DNA of 64,000 bases from Paragordius varius (GCA_964247055.1 OZ176053.1:1364001-1428000); one strand, 5' to 3'; numbered from the stretch's first letter, positions 1 to 13,885 are shown. Notes: generated by a model not told the origin, from the letters alone. Translations and numbers: made by a program.

Positions 1-894
1 GAATTTTAGCTTACATGTCAGAGGCCATGTATGATATTTTTTGTTTTATTAGTTATATTTTTAAAAATATGGAGATCCCTTAGTTTGGTTACAAACTCTG
101 GTGTTGTGTTGTATATCTGTGCAAGTTTATGGATTGAATGTCTTGTAATTATTGAATCTGATCTGAGTATCGTAGCTTAGACCTTCCACGTTTCCTATCC
201 CTTTCGACTGGGCCTAACGTGGTTTTTTTTTTAATACCCTTCATATAAAATACAGATATGGCCTATAATAGTGCTCCTTATTTTTTATTTATCCATTTCA
301 TGTTCTTTATGTTACCAAATAAATGTTTTCTCTATAAAACACGTCTATATAATACAATATAAATTTGATGCCGCACTGATATCAGCCCCTTAGAATATTA
401 AATTAATTAATGTTTCCCATTCAAATATTAGGAACATCATTTAGATATTATATGCGAATTTTAAATGAGAAATCTCTGGAGCTCTCGACAGAATTAAATT
501 ATTAAAAAAATTAATTTTATACGCGCTGTTACCTTTTCCGTTATGGCCCAATATTCCACAAAGAATCCATGAATTGCTAATTACAATGTAAAATGTATTT
601 ACCGTTTTTTATAAACACTAATTTTGGTGAAAGATTTTTAAAATTATTATCGCACCTTTGGCTTTGTCGACCGTATTTTAATCAAAGTTGTTTTAGGGGC
701 CTCAAAAACTATGAAAATCACATCGCTTAAGTTTTTAATTAACTCAAAAACTATTTTAATTTTAAACATCTAAGTTTTTCCAAAAAATAAGTACCATACG
801 CCAGATTTTTTGATTTTGACAAATAACTAAAACATTGCAATATTTTTTGACAAATCCTCAAAAAATAACATAGACGAATTCTTATAGTTTAATT
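1..894. other. AT-rich non-coding DNA
   Basis: I see no coding exon, RNA gene or clear repeat structure here. It lies downstream of the 3' end of the minus-strand gene at 1885-11715. Confidence 0.5.
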
Positions 895-1495
895 CAGTTG
901 TGCTCATCAAATAATTTTGAAGGGCCGAACAAAATATTATTTTTGTCTCAAGGGCCACAAAACAAAACCGACAAATATTGCATGGCTTCATGTGCAGATA
1001 GTTATAATTTAAATTAGTACACCAAGATTTTTGCCGGTTATATATAATGACAACTAAAAATGGGCATTTTTATACCCAATTTTTGACAATTTGGTTAGCG
1101 TAACAAGGTAATCTAATGTCATCTCCCTATGGCTTCTAACATATTTCATTTTTAGCCAGAATAACTTAAGCACATTATATATTTTAATATTTATGGCCAT
1201 CTTGCCAAAACTCAATACTAACCCTTGCGATTCCCTTTAAATGTTTCTTCTAAGTTAGAATAAAGATCGATAAATTCTTCAACAATATTTGATGAAAACC
1301 CATAAGTTTCAAAGAAAGTCGGAAATTCTTCCATAAAATATAATTATATACTCTAATTACCAGATCCAACACATTTTTAAATACATAAAAATAAATTAAT
1401 ATCACAATCATTTTTTTTATTCATTGTAAGCAACCAAAAAAGATTGTCAAGGGCCATAAAAAGCACTTTTAGGGCCCACGGTTGGGGTATCATTG
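895..1495. mobile_element. Degraded non-autonomous hAT-type element
   Basis: The left end (CAGTTGTGCTCATCAAATAA) and the right end, read on the other strand (CAATGATACCCCAACC), resemble the ends of the hAT copy at 11801-13048. Both share the GGGCC-containing subterminal blocks and the block with TTGCATGGCTTCATGTGCA. The interior carries a weak remnant of the same internal sequence (about 1200-1340). The 8-bp flanks (GTTTAATT and GATAATCA) do not match, so the target duplication has decayed or an end is misplaced. Confidence 0.6.
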
Positions 1496-1884
1496 GATAA
1501 TCAAGAAATGCATATTTTAAATATTGGGTCACAGGGTAATATTTTCGAAAAAAAAACGTTGGGTAAATACATATTCATAATAGGTAATATAATGCTCGAT
1601 CCTCTCTCAACAATATTAACCATTTAATTTAACTTATATTGTAATGCCTTAATTACTTAAAGCAAAAATTAAGTATGTCAGTTATAACCTTTAGAGATAG
1701 GGAATTATCTAATTCAAATACAATTCATTGATATCCAAATTTGAAAAAATAATTTATTCGGTATAATTATCGATATTAAAACATTAAAATGATTGAATAC
1801 CCTGAAGATGGATTTTAAACCATTAAATTTAGAGCAAAGTATCGAACAAAATTTGTAATAAAAAAACTTTTGGGCGATTATACA

Positions 1885-4800
1885 TTAACGAGGTGGTGGT
1901 GGTCGAGGACCGGGCGGGATGGGTGGAGCGTTAGCGCGCGGAGGACCGGGTGGGCGAGCTGCCATTCCCGGAGGAGGGGGAGGAGGAGGGCCTGGTCTAG
2001 CGCCCATCCCTGGAGGGCCAGGAGGAGGAGGACCCGGTGGTCTAGCTGCCATGCCTGGCGGTGGGGGAGGGGGAGGAGGAGGTCCTCGCATGGGACTCGC
2101 TGCTCCCGGTGCTCTTGGAGGCCCAGGTGGAGGCATGGGAGGAGCGCCGCGAGGTGTTCCGCCTCCTGGGGGAAGCATGCCTGGGGGGCCTGGTCGAGGA
2201 CTGCCCATAGCGCCTGGTGGAGGGCCCGGCATTCTCATTCCTGGTGGGGGAGCAGCGCCCGGAGGCATGGGAGGAGGGGGAGGAGCCCTTGGCGACAATC
2301 CTGAGGGGCGAGGCGGCGGAGCTCCTCCAGGTGGAGGAGGGCCAGCTCTCGGCGATGCTTGAGCGCCAGGCGGCGGAGGGACAGGAGGAGGAGCTCGAGG
2401 CGAGGCCCCAGCCGGACGAGGAGGTTGCATTCCAACTCCGGGTGGAGGAGGTGGAGCTCTTGGGGATGAAGGCGCCCCTACTGGCATTCCAGGTCCAGCA
2501 CCAGCTGGTGGTGGTGGAACAGGTGGTTTCTCTGTCACTGGCGGAACTGTTGCTGGTTTATCATCTGGTTTAGTAGTTTCAGGTTTGATACCTATAAATC
2601 AAATGATATCTTATAATTTAAAATATTAATTACACCCTAAGAGTTTTCCTGAATATTTTGTCAATCGATGTTGAACGTGTTTTAGGTACTTTTTAATTTG
2701 GTTCATTTAATCGAAAAACCATTATTTAAAAGCCTATAATCTCTTTAAATGTTTATTAAGTAATTCATACTACGCTCCGGATGTTCAGTACTTCCTAAAT
2801 TTATCTAAATCAATAAATTGGGGTTATATGTAAAAGAATAAACAAAAATTTAAATGAGCTAGAGGCCTAGTCTGTGTATTTTGGCTATAATTTATAAAAA
2901 ACATGGTGGAGATAGGATTAAATAAATATTTTAAAATATTTATACGTATCGCAAAACGGTCAATAAACAAATATTTTTAAATGTTCGTGTTTCATGCGAA
3001 CACCTAAGGATACATATAAAATATATAAGTTCGGATTTTTAACAAAATTTAACCATTTCTAAAAATAATCCAATTTAATTTGACATACCGATGCCAATAT
3101 ATAATTAAAAAAACTTCAATTATATATTTGTTTGCTATTTTATTATATTTGGCATTTACATTTTCTTCGATGCCATTTAAACCTCAATTTTGGGTTTGAA
3201 AGTCCATCAGTACTCTATCGAAATAATTACATTAATCTAAAATCATAATATTTGACAACCTTGATTTAGTATAAATCATGTAAAATTGAAAAGTTGGTTC
3301 TTTTTAGAATGGTATATAGTTTAATTTACTTTGATTTATAAACATTAAATGATATGTATTACATTTTGCCAAAAGTTACTTAAAACACGTCTAACATAAA
3401 ATTTTTATCCTCACACGTTGATGCCGCTAAAGTTACGAACAAAAAATTAACAAAACAGATATTTAATAATGTCGATTAAAATTATGTATCGATGATAGTT
3501 AGCGTATACTTATAATTTTTAATTGTAAGCAATTCTTTGAGTATGTCTTGAATGTATTTATGCATTGTAACAATATATTTACCTTCAGCATCTTTTTTGG
3601 GAGAGGAGTCTTTTTTATCATCGGCAGATTTTTCTTTGTCGTCCTTCTTTTTCTCGTCCTTTCCTGCGTAAAGGGAAATCAAAAAAGCATAAAATTTTTC
3701 AGATTGTTTTTTAACATAGAAGTAAAAATCGGCATATAAAAAACATAAAACTACACGTTTTAAAAAACCAAACCTTCATCTTTCTTTTTATCTTTGGGTT
3801 CTTCCTTTTCTGCCTTTTTCTTTTTGGATTTAGAAGAAGATTTGTCATCCGCTTCAGTAGTACTTCCCTCATCGTCATCTCCTGAAGTGTCTTCCCCACC
3901 CGTTTCTGTTCCGCCCGACGATTTCTCCGAAGACGATTCCGATTCAGAACCGGCTTTTTTCTTTTTATCTAACAACATCCAATAGAGCAAATTGTGTTAT
4001 AAATAAAATTATATATCCACAAAAACAAAAATTATCATTTAGCAAGAACCTTTTTTCTTGGTATCTTTTGTTTTTTTGGCTGCGGCAGCTGCTTTTTCTT
4101 TTTTCTTATCGGGTTTGACTGTTTTGGCAGGAGTAGATTTCGATTTTGCTTCGGCTGCTTGCTTTGGTGCTGCGGGACTTTTAACTTGGCTCTATATCAA
4201 ACATTATTCATTATTTTTTTATAATTAATTAATTTGTTAAACAGCTTCATAATATGGCAAATTAGATAATTATGTGAGTAGATGAATATATATAATATAA
4301 TTTATCAATTACTCTGTATTAATTAATGAGCTTACTTTTTTGGTAGTTGGGACGGCACTTCTCAGCTTCTCTAGCTCTGGGCTAGGAATGGCATTGATAG
4401 TTGCCTCAATTAAATTTACATCTATAGAAATATTGCACATATTAAACCCAAACTCGATTTTTATATGAATATAAAATAAATTCGGGTAAACCGATACACA
4501 ACCTTGAACAGTCTCTTTAAGTTTTTCAACGCACTCTTGAATCGCTATAACGAAATTCATAACCTCGTCACAAACTGCTCCCTCCATATTCTCATTCGTG
4601 TTAACATTTAAATTTCCTGGTCCACTAAACGATTGCAATGTGCCAGAAGAGGGAAACAATTGTTTTAACATTGATTGACGCATTCTAGGATCGGGCTGGC
4701 TTTGCAACTAGACGTTTCCGTAAAAATATTTAAAACTACAGTAAAAATTGAAATTACACCGACAAAACATAAAAATTTAAAGACAAATATTTTTTTCTAA

Positions 4801-7800
4801 AAGACAACCATACTTTTGAAAACCCTAATGATTCCCATATAAGCTACTTAGTTATAATTGTAAAAAATAGAATTGATTGTGTTTAATATACATCTCTATT
4901 TCACCCTTTACCATTTATGAGTTATATTAAAATAAATCAAGATTTAGAAAGTATGGTTTGTCTTTTAGAAAAAAATATTTGTCATTTATTTTTACGTCTT
5001 GTCCGTATAATTTCAGTTTTTACTGTATCTTTTTATCATAAATTATTCAGATACTATTTATTTTTACCCCAAAAGCTTTAGTCCCTTATTGGATTAAAAA
5101 AAATCTCGTAAATACCTTCCGCCAGATATCATTTGCCACAATGCTGACCTGATTGGCATCATAATAAGGATATTGTTGCTTAACCAGGCGCGAGATTTCA
5201 TTCATATCCTCAGAAACTGGAGGGGTTGTTCCATACCCCTGAGGGTTTCCCACTAGCGTTCCAACTTGGGTGGTGAAAGGAATTGGCTGCTGAATCATAG
5301 AGGTTGCTTGTTGACCTCCTGCTCCTCTAAATTAAAAATATTTTTCAAAGATTTCATTCTAAGATATATTGGCTCGACATTGCCCATGTTTAATAAACCA
5401 AATTTTTATACTTCGATCGATTCATATAAATTTTAAACGCATTTGGGTTCAAACTACTTTACAATCCCGAATAGCTACATTTTATATTTTTTTATAATAT
5501 AACTTACACCTAACCGTACAATATGGCGTAACAACATTTACGAAATAACAAATCGACCCCGATCTTAGCTCAACAACATATTGCCATAAAAACTGGATTG
5601 TATAAAATTTATTTAAAAGTTAAAGTTTGAGGTGAGACTTTAATATTTAGTAAATGATTAATTCGTGTGTAGCGACAGAGGAATTAACAAATAAATTATG
5701 GTGTTTATAATTATAATTTTTTAAAATAGAGGGTAAGGCTTCATTCGTCATTTATGTAATAGACATTTTAATTAATAAAAAAGTGTGAATTTAAATAATA
5801 CTATGTCTGCAAAAAATTATTGTAGCTTTAAGATGTCAAATAAAAGAAAGAAATTATGGTAACATTTTGATGTCATATAATTCATTAGTTACGTTTGACA
5901 AAGATTACTTGTAGTAATCGAAATATTATATTATAATAAATTATATAATTTTTGCTGATTGATTCCATATATAATTAAACCTAAAAAGGATTTTATATTA
6001 AAATCTCATAAAATATGCTCTTTAAGGTTTTCTACTGATTGTCTTTATAAAAATCTGAAAAAAATTGAAAAAAGTTTATTTTTTGAGTGTCGTTGTAAAA
6101 TTTTTTAATTTTTAAATCAATAATTTTAAATTGATTTTCATAATTTTAATATTTTTTATTATTTTTCATCATATTCACTTAATCATTTATTCCCTTTATA
6201 CTCTGAAAATCGTTAGAATATCACTAGTTTTTGGTAATCATCAAGTGAAAGAGCTCTGTTTCCTAAAAACAGTCCATTTTTAACATAGCAATACCCATAT
6301 TATTGGAGTTATAAATTTACAAAATATTTGGAATTAATAAATGTTTTTTTATTTATTTAGTGAAAGAGTCATATTTCTGAAAACCACGCCATATAGCAAT
6401 ACCCATATTATTGCAGTTATAAATTAAGTATTCGAAAATATTTGCAATTGGTAAACTTCGGTGGCTCATACATATATTTCTAATATATATAATGCATCCT
6501 AAACAGAGTTCAACAGGAATTTAAGTGATGTGAGTTTAAGTTGTCTTCGTGAAAAAATTTAATTTCTCGAATAAAATATATTGTGATATATTTATATGTG
6601 CTTTCACCAATGGCAGATACATTTAAGTTAAATTTGTCCATGTATTTCAACAATTTTTTGTTTTTACAAATATTAGCACAATTTAACAGCAATTTTAGCA
6701 GTCAAATATAGTGTTTTAATCAAATAAAATAGTTTATATAATATCGATACTTATGTCTTGATTTACATTAATTTAAATGTGGCTCTTCGGAATTTTGAGG
6801 TCGAAAATGTGGCTCAAGCCTGCTTTAAATATTTGTATATATAAATTATCGAAGTTATTTGAAGCGTTTTTCGTGTTTTTATTTCTTACAATTAAAAATT
6901 AACAGTTAATATTAACAAAACATATAATGTTGAGTTGCCTTTAGATCCTAATTAGGTCGTTCACAGCTGAATTCACACACAGAATGCATTGATGCCAGTA
7001 AGATATAGGTAAAAACAATAAAATATTTAAATTAAAGCATTTTTTTATTTTGCTTATTTAATGGACCTAATACACGCTCTGCATAACTAATTGACCAACA
7101 ATAATGTGAATAGGCCGGCATAAATGTGCATACTGATTTTATAAATTTGGAATTTGCACTTATATAACATGTTGCCAAAATTTAAAAAAGCTCCTATTAT
7201 GAAAAATATTCCTTATTTTAGTCTTAAATCGGAAAAAAATTATATAGCATTTAATTTTAATATAGCTGTTTTTTCTACTCTAGTATTGCATAATGTATTT
7301 AATAAAAATGATAATATAGTCTCAGAACCCAAAGTTACAAAACGCATAAATTTCTTGATATGATTATGAAAAGTAATGTCTATCTTATTATTAAAATTAG
7401 ATTATTTTTATTAGGTAGAAACATATGTTTCAATTGGGACCACCTCTTTTATATTTTAAAAATATATACAATTTAAATTTCGCTCAAATAACCAATAACC
7501 ACCCAAATTAAGTCATAATAAAATTGAAAAATAAACAATCAACTGTTTATCATGTTTTTTATCATTTTAAGATTCAAAAAAATAGCAAATCTGGTTATTA
7601 ATAGTTCATCTCTTGAAACATTTACGTTCATAAAAGCCTTATTTCGAAAGAAGCACGCAATACAAAATTTAGCCTCGGCGCCCTAAATGCTTGCTCTACT
7701 AGGTAAATTGTTAGAAATCGGATACAAGACATACTTTTCTTCATTATATTCAATAGGGAGGAGAACATTAACCAATTATCAAAAATTAAATTTAGCGCCA

Positions 7801-10800
7801 AAGCCTTAAAGTTTTTAAAGCACACACAAAATAAATTAAAATATCATTAACACTTATAAAGAATTTTATAAAACAATGAGAAACATTAAACATATACCTG
7901 AAGTTAAGAATGAAAATGAAAAAACTACAAAAAAATTAGAATAAAATGTTCCACAATATAATTATAATTTAAATTGGTCTTACATTAATTAATTAATTTT
8001 TAAAGCTATCCCCCTTGGAAAGCTTGTCTATTTCTAGATGAAGCCTGATGGTGAATATCTCTTTACAACCCAAGCAGTCTTTCGGACAAAACCGATATGT
8101 CCAACTTACTATATGTAAAAAGGTAAATTATTATAAAGGCCAGCTAAAGTCCGTAAATAGATTATGGGCACTCGGATCGGTAAAGCTATTTCAGCATCTT
8201 ATAAATAAGATACTTTAAGGAAAGTCTGAAATTAAAAATATGTGGACCAGAGATAATATTAATGTCAAGCGGTGTATTTAAATTACAATTTTTTAAAAAA
8301 TATCACAAAGTTATTGGTACAATGTTGAATTGTGTAAAATACATAAATCAGTTTAAATAAAATAGACAATAAGGGAAATTAATAAATTTTCATTTTTTAT
8401 ATAATAAACATTTATTGTATGGATAAAAGGAACTATACAAACAAAGGGAATTTACAAATACACAGATTAATATTTACAACGTTTGTTTTTAAAAACAAAC
8501 AAGCTTGCCAACCAAAAATAGAGATGACAGCAAAATTTTATATGTCTTCAAATTTTTATTCAAATCTTGTGTCCTAACTTATAAAATTAATCACTATCCA
8601 ACTATTGAACAAATTATGTGAACTATGCAATAATCTATTCCCGAAATTCCTTTTTTTAATGCATAATATGTCCTCAAATATCCAATTAGTGTTACATAGT
8701 GCCTTATGGGTAAATGCCAATGTATGTCAAATATTCCGTCTTTATAAACATAAAGTTGCATTAATACGTACTGTTATTATAAAAACTGCAAGGCAATAAT
8801 TTAAATACTATATTTATCCGCATTTGTTGTTTATACTCAATGATACATAAAGAGTGCTCCGCTCAAAATGAAAATGATTAAATACTTGTGATGCAGTTTT
8901 TATATGGTGAATGAAAACAATGTGGCAGACAAGACAGCTCATTTTTTTACATAACCACTACAGTCTGAAATTATATAAAATTAAGCAGCTAACTTTACAC
9001 CAATAATATAAAAAACTTGCTGGTTTTAATGTAATTTTTGATTCTAGATCATAATAAAACTTTATTTGCAAGTTCCAGTGCCAAAATAACTAAAAAATAT
9101 TTGGCGACAATTTAAGATGATGATTCTTTACAATTATTATATTTTTTTTTAAATATTTTTGATGAATGCATCAAGGTTGTTTTCATAAAACAGCTCAATA
9201 CCATGGGCACTTTCAAGATATTCACCATAATTGTGATATAAACTCGTCAAAGTGTATTAAAGGTTTCACAAGTTAAAACTCTCATTCGAATAATGACCAA
9301 ATAATATTACTTGATGCTGCCTGTAGGATGTAGAGGTATCATTGAATCCCATTCTTGGAAACTGATTTCTCCTCTGGCCATCGTGTCGTAAATGTTGTTT
9401 AATTTCGCAATCAGTTCTGCTTTCGGCATTTCTGGGCTCGCAGATCGCAAGCGAATCATAAATCTGATGGTCTGCCTCAAAATAAAATATATCGATTGAA
9501 TTTCCAATTTTTTAAATTAAATCATTTATTTTATAGTATTGCTCGTAATGTAAACACAAACAATTATAAAATTACCTTGGCAAAAACATCAATATTCAAT
9601 GGTTCGGATTTCATATCTATTTATATTATATATTTAATAATAATTATTAATTTTATATGAGGTATAAAACTAGTTCCAAACGGTTATTGAAGTATTATTT
9701 AGGGCAGAGTTATTCCAACTTCCAGCAACCGATTCCGGTTGTTAAAAATATTTTATCTTACGAATAAATTTCAAATTAATTAAATGTTTACACTTCTATA
9801 TATATTCCAACTATTTAAAACTTTCATTTTTGGCAACACGGATCAATTATAAAACAGTTTTTATAATTCATTAGCGCATGGTTCTGATTCCCATGAAATA
9901 AATATATTTTGCATTTATGTTATAATTCGCATCGCTATTTTGCTAATGATAGTTATACGGAATTGATGCCGTATAAGAGGAGTAAATGTGAATATTAAAA
10001 AACTTTATTAATTGAATTAGAAAAGTGTGCCAGTTTGGAAAGAGTGCTTCAAAACACGCGTTTTAAACCCGAAAAATTATCTCAAAGTCAACATTTAACA
10101 TTTAAATTTGAATATATGATTATTTGTTTAGTAGAATAATTTAATTAAATGAGTACGTAACTAAAAAAAGCTCAATTGCAAAACTTAAAGTTACTATACC
10201 CCGACATGATTTCGACGTTCTTTCATATCTTATTTCTAATCTAACACAATAATTTTGTCAAAATAGGGTCATTAGAATTAATATTTTACATATTTTTAAT
10301 TTATTTAGAGTATATAAAATGGCCAACGAAATTGATATAATAAATTTTGTATTCAAAGAAGTTGGATTTATTAGGAATATATAGGCTTTCGAGTGCATAT
10401 ATATCCATGACATATAAAATTTAGTACAAATACCAGAAATATTGGTTAGGAAATTTTATATATATATTTTATCTGTTTCAACAACCATATAAAGTATTGA
10501 CTTTAATATACAAATCAAAAGACTATTAATGCTTTAGGATCTATTTCTTGTTCTGATAATTATTAAATTGTAAAAATATAATAATAAAAATACTTGTTCC
10601 CATATGTGCGTTTTTCCTTCCTTTATTCCATTGGGAAAGATATTCGTCCAAAAATGGTTGATTTTCTAACAAGAAGCGAACGAACACCATAAAATTATTA
10701 AAATAAAACAAGTTTAATATGTTTTAAAGTAATACCAGGCTGTTCCATCATACGTTGATAAAGTGCAGTAGCCAAAGTATCGACCTCGGCCCTGCTTAAG

Positions 10801-11715
10801 TCAGGAGCGATATGTCGGATCTTCTCAACTAATTTGTCCAAAGCGTCCCGTTTCGCATCAAAGACACCAACGAATTGAGTTGAGTTGTTTAATTTTTGTG
10901 AAGGGACCGAGTTATGCACATCAGAATCTGTATGTTTGATACGCATTATTTGATGTATAATAATTGCACATGATGCATCGCCCTTCAACTAAATATAAAT
11001 CTTATATAAAATTGTTTTCATCAATTACTCCAAAAACATAGAGTTCTGCAATAAATGTTATAATCAAACCATTTTCTCAAAGGGCAAATACGATGCATTT
11101 AATGGTTATACCTAAATTAAAGTAACATCACAAAATACTAATAATAAATATCCATTTTAAATTTTAAGGTTAGCAAATACAGTAAAATTGAAATTATACG
11201 GACAAAATGTACAAATTAAAGGCAAAATTATTTTCTAAAAGGTTGGAAACAATGAATGAGTTTTATTTAAAAATATTAATGTTATAAAAAGTATGGTTCT
11301 CCTTTTGAAAAAAAATGTTTATCTTTATATTATCACGTTTTGCCCGTATAATTTGTCAATTTTTACTGAAAAAAGGAGTGTCGGAAATCGGATATAATGG
11401 CTATTCAAACATCATTGCCTCGAATGAATATAAGGCAAAGAATATATACTTTGTAATGGTAAACAACGGATTGGTTATGTTTTGTAATAACAGTTGTTAA
11501 AATCCGTAATATAACGATAAAGGATAATTAAATAGAATTAAATGAAATTATAAATAGAAATTATAAACGATATGTAAACCGAAAATAGGAGTGTGTCCTG
11601 TTTCCCCCATCAAATATTCCATGGTGCTCGTAGCCTGTTTCATTGCCCGTGCACTGTCATTCACGCATTCCAACGTTTCTTGCAAAAGTTGTTCCGGAAT
11701 ATTTACATCATACAT
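1885..11715 (-). CDS. 12-exon gene, proline-rich C-terminal tail, family unrecognised
   Basis: Exons in transcript order: 11580-11715, 10736-10927, 10594-10665, 9576-9616, 9311-9471, 5116-5326, 4503-4707, 4336-4421, 4050-4191, 3774-3968, 3583-3663, 1885-2591. All junctions have GT donors and AG acceptors and keep phase, giving 2229 nt and 742 residues. The start is the ATG at 11715, because an in-frame stop lies just upstream. Residues 1-370 look helical with mixed charge (for example PKAELIAKLNNIYD, VFVRFLLENQPFLDEYLSQ next to exon 3). Residues about 370-507 are Lys/Glu/Asp/Ser-rich and disordered. Residues about 508-742 are Pro/Gly-rich with repeated PPPPPGMAARPPGPP-type blocks, like formin-type or SH3/WW ligands. 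There is no signal peptide or membrane span. Exon 4 is only 41 nt and is needed to keep frame. A hAT copy lies 86 bases upstream of the ATG and MITEs lie in two introns. I do not recognise the family; scaffold or RNA/cytoskeleton binding would be inference from composition only. Confidence 0.78.
4739..5025. mobile_element. Palindromic MITE, TA target site
   Basis: Starts CAGTAAAAATTGAAATTACA, ends with the near-complement TTTCAGTTTTTACTG, and is flanked by TA on both sides. The arms carry the family landmarks GACAAATATTTTTTTCTAAAAG and AAGACAACCATACTTTT in inverted order. TA flanks and lack of coding suggest a Tc1/mariner-mobilised MITE. It lies in an intron of the 1885-11715 gene. Confidence 0.85.
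5327..9310. other. Long intron (about 4 kb) of the minus-strand gene
   Basis: No exon was needed or found here: the exon ending at 9311 (phase 2) joins directly to the exon starting at 5326. Apart from a small tandem duplication at 6240-6450 it looks like plain AT-rich DNA. A fragment near 6780-6830 with two GTGGCTC-containing blocks may be an old hAT end. Confidence 0.55.
6243..6450. repeat. Two-copy tandem repeat, about 116 bp period
   Basis: AGTGAAAGAG at 6243 and again at about 6359, each followed by AGCAATACCCATATTATTG and a block ending near ATATTTGGAATT/ATATTTGCAATT. The two copies are diverged. Confidence 0.7.
11180..11368. mobile_element. Palindromic MITE copy (shortened)
   Basis: Same family as 4739-5025: it begins CAGTAAAATTGAAATTATAC after TA, has the GACAAAATGT and TTTTGCCCGTATAAT arms, and ends TTTTTACTG. 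The right TA is not kept. It lies in the first intron of the 1885-11715 gene. Confidence 0.75.
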
Positions 11716-11800
11716 TGAGACAATTGGATATTTTTAATATATGATAGCGCTGACCAACAGCTTTTATGTTTAAGTATTTAGAACTTTAAATATTCTATAA

Positions 11801-13048
11801 CAGTGGTAATTACTAAAATAATTTGACAGGCCAAATAAAATATATTTATATTTTGAGAGCCGTGAACCTTATAATCGCAAATATTCCATGGCTATTTGAC
11901 ACACATGCACATATTTATAATCTAAATAAGCAAAATGAATTTTTTGCGGATCGCATTTAAATCTAGTTAAAAACTCGTTTTGCACCATTTAGTTAAAAAA
12001 ATAATAATTTTGATAATTTTTGATATTTCTTTATCCTTGAAACCTGAATTTCATCTCATTGGATAAAAATGATTGATTGTCTATTATTTAATTAATCTCC
12101 GCAGTAAATTCCATATCTTCTTGAATCGTTTTAATTGTTGGAAAATATCTGGGAGAAAGCTATGGACATGAGCACATTTTTTTTATATTTTTATTATTTG
12201 GCACATCTTTCCAAAACTCTCTTTCTTCTCTACCATTTCTTTGAATATAGCCTCCAAATTGGAATCATTTTTTAAATCTATGAATTTTTAAATGATGTGC
12301 GCCTTATCAAAACCGAAATGTTCAAATTGCTTAATAATGGATATATCCATAAGCCATGGATTTTCAACGAGATTTTTCTTTCTAGTATAATTCCTTATTT
12401 TTATATTTTTCGTTTCTTTCCTCATGATTTTCTGGTGATGGATGGTAAAATGTCTTTCAATATTTCATTTTTTATAATTATATTGTCTTTACATATATGG
12501 CAGACAACATTTTTATTTACGACAAAGAATTTTTCTTCTATTCTTTTTTAAAGGAGCGATTTTTATCGGATAATTTACGTTTTTTAGCAGTAGATGTTAT
12601 CCTTTGAATTTGTGTTTAAATATTATGAAATTTTTTTAAAAAAAATAGGAATATAATTTGAATCATGCTGCAAAAAAACAGGTCGAAATTTAATGATGTT
12701 GATTTAAAAAATATTATTTGGGAATGAGTTATAAAAAATGATGGGGGATACCAATAAAAAGAATACGTATATGCAAGTTTGGGTGAAAGGCTTGCTTAAA
12801 TACAAAAAAGGAATGCAATAAAAAGTTCAAAATAGAAAAGAAAATAGAATACAGAACAGAAACAAAGTGTGCCTAAATTTTGAGATCATTTCATTTAAAA
12901 TTGGGAATAAAAATTACCAAAATTGAATCTAAAGAAATATTCTTTTATGTGCATTTTAAAAATTCATCAATAAAAACATAATTTAAGTATCAATATGGTC
13001 ATAGGGCAATTTTAAAGCACTCTTAGGGCCGCGGTTTTAGTACCAATG
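11801..13048. mobile_element. hAT element with perfect 8-bp target duplication
   Basis: The ends are CAGTGGTAATTACTAAAA and, on the other strand, CATTGGTACTAAAACCG, a good inverted pair. The flanks at 11793-11800 and 13049-13056 are both TTCTATAA. The 1248-bp interior carries a decayed coding stretch on the minus strand (about 12060-12400) that matches the plus-strand stretch at 21190-21480, so this is probably an internally deleted copy of a hAT transposon. It lies 86 bases upstream of the start codon of the 1885-11715 gene, where a promoter or 5' UTR is expected. Confidence 0.88.
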
Positions 13049-13056
13049 TTCTATAA

Positions 13057-13640
13057 CAACACAGTTTTTATACCATAATAACATTTGATAAACGCATTTG
13101 AAGTATGGTAATGGTGTAAAACTGTACAAATAACATGGAGATAGAAAATAAAATACTCGGTAGTTCTTAAAAAATAATACCACAAACAAAATAAAGTATG
13201 GTATAGTTGGGCACACGGCTATAGCAAAATTTGGAATATATATTGACTGGTAAAGTAATGGAAAAATATATCGGGGCTCTTGAAAAATACTTGGACAGAT
13301 AATCTTTATCACAACTCAAACTTTTGATTATTTCTCTTACATCAAATATTTGCACACATATTCCTGGTAAAAGCTATAAATCGAGACTTGAACTCCATAC
13401 TCTACATACCATATTAGGGCTATAATACTTGAAAACACAATTCTAAATTATGTTTAATATTTTACAACCAAATAAGGGAAAAAACTAAAAAGCTTTTAAT
13501 TATATATCCATCACTAGAATTGGCATTTTTATATAACCAATCACTTGGTTAAATCTAGTCATGAAAACCTATGAAATTTCATTTTTTGTAATATAAAAAT
13601 ACCATCATCATTCTTATCTAATAAATGAATAAACGAATGA
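13057..13640. other. AT-rich non-coding DNA
   Basis: Open frames on the minus strand here have the composition of chance AT-rich frames and no domain that I recognise. Confidence 0.4.
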
Positions 13641-13689
13641 AAGTCAGGGTAGTTGATTTGTATAAATTTAAATTTCATGGGCAAGTTTA

Positions 13690-13885
13690 TTGTAGACTAT
13701 CTGTTTGATGATAGATTGATCAGGTTGGAGGTAGAAGGTTGGTATCCTGTATTAATTGTTGATGCATTTCTTTCAAGTTGCAACTCTTATTATTTTACCC
13801 TCTACAAGGCCCAGCATGATTGTTTTTTCCAAATTGTTTTGGGGATGACGTGGCCAAAGTAGCCTAGTCTGCGCTTTGTTAATAT
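13690..13885 (-). mobile_element. LINE ORF2 C-terminal fragment
   Basis: The minus-strand translation contains YFGHVI and, after a frame change, IMLGLVEGK-like sequence. This arrangement is typical of the end of non-LTR retrotransposon ORF2 after the reverse transcriptase. It is a short 5'-truncated relic with shifted frames. Confidence 0.6.

Noticed and set aside
1919-2362. Long plus-strand glycine-rich open frame
   Set aside because: It is the antisense shadow of the proline-rich last exon of the minus-strand gene, which has in-phase splicing to 11 further exons.
10590-10690. Phase-0 reading of exon 3 (KINHFWTNIFPNG...)
   Set aside because: It is open, but the phase-1 reading (NQPFLDEYLSQWNKGRK) is more protein-like and, with the 41-base exon, fits all later exons.
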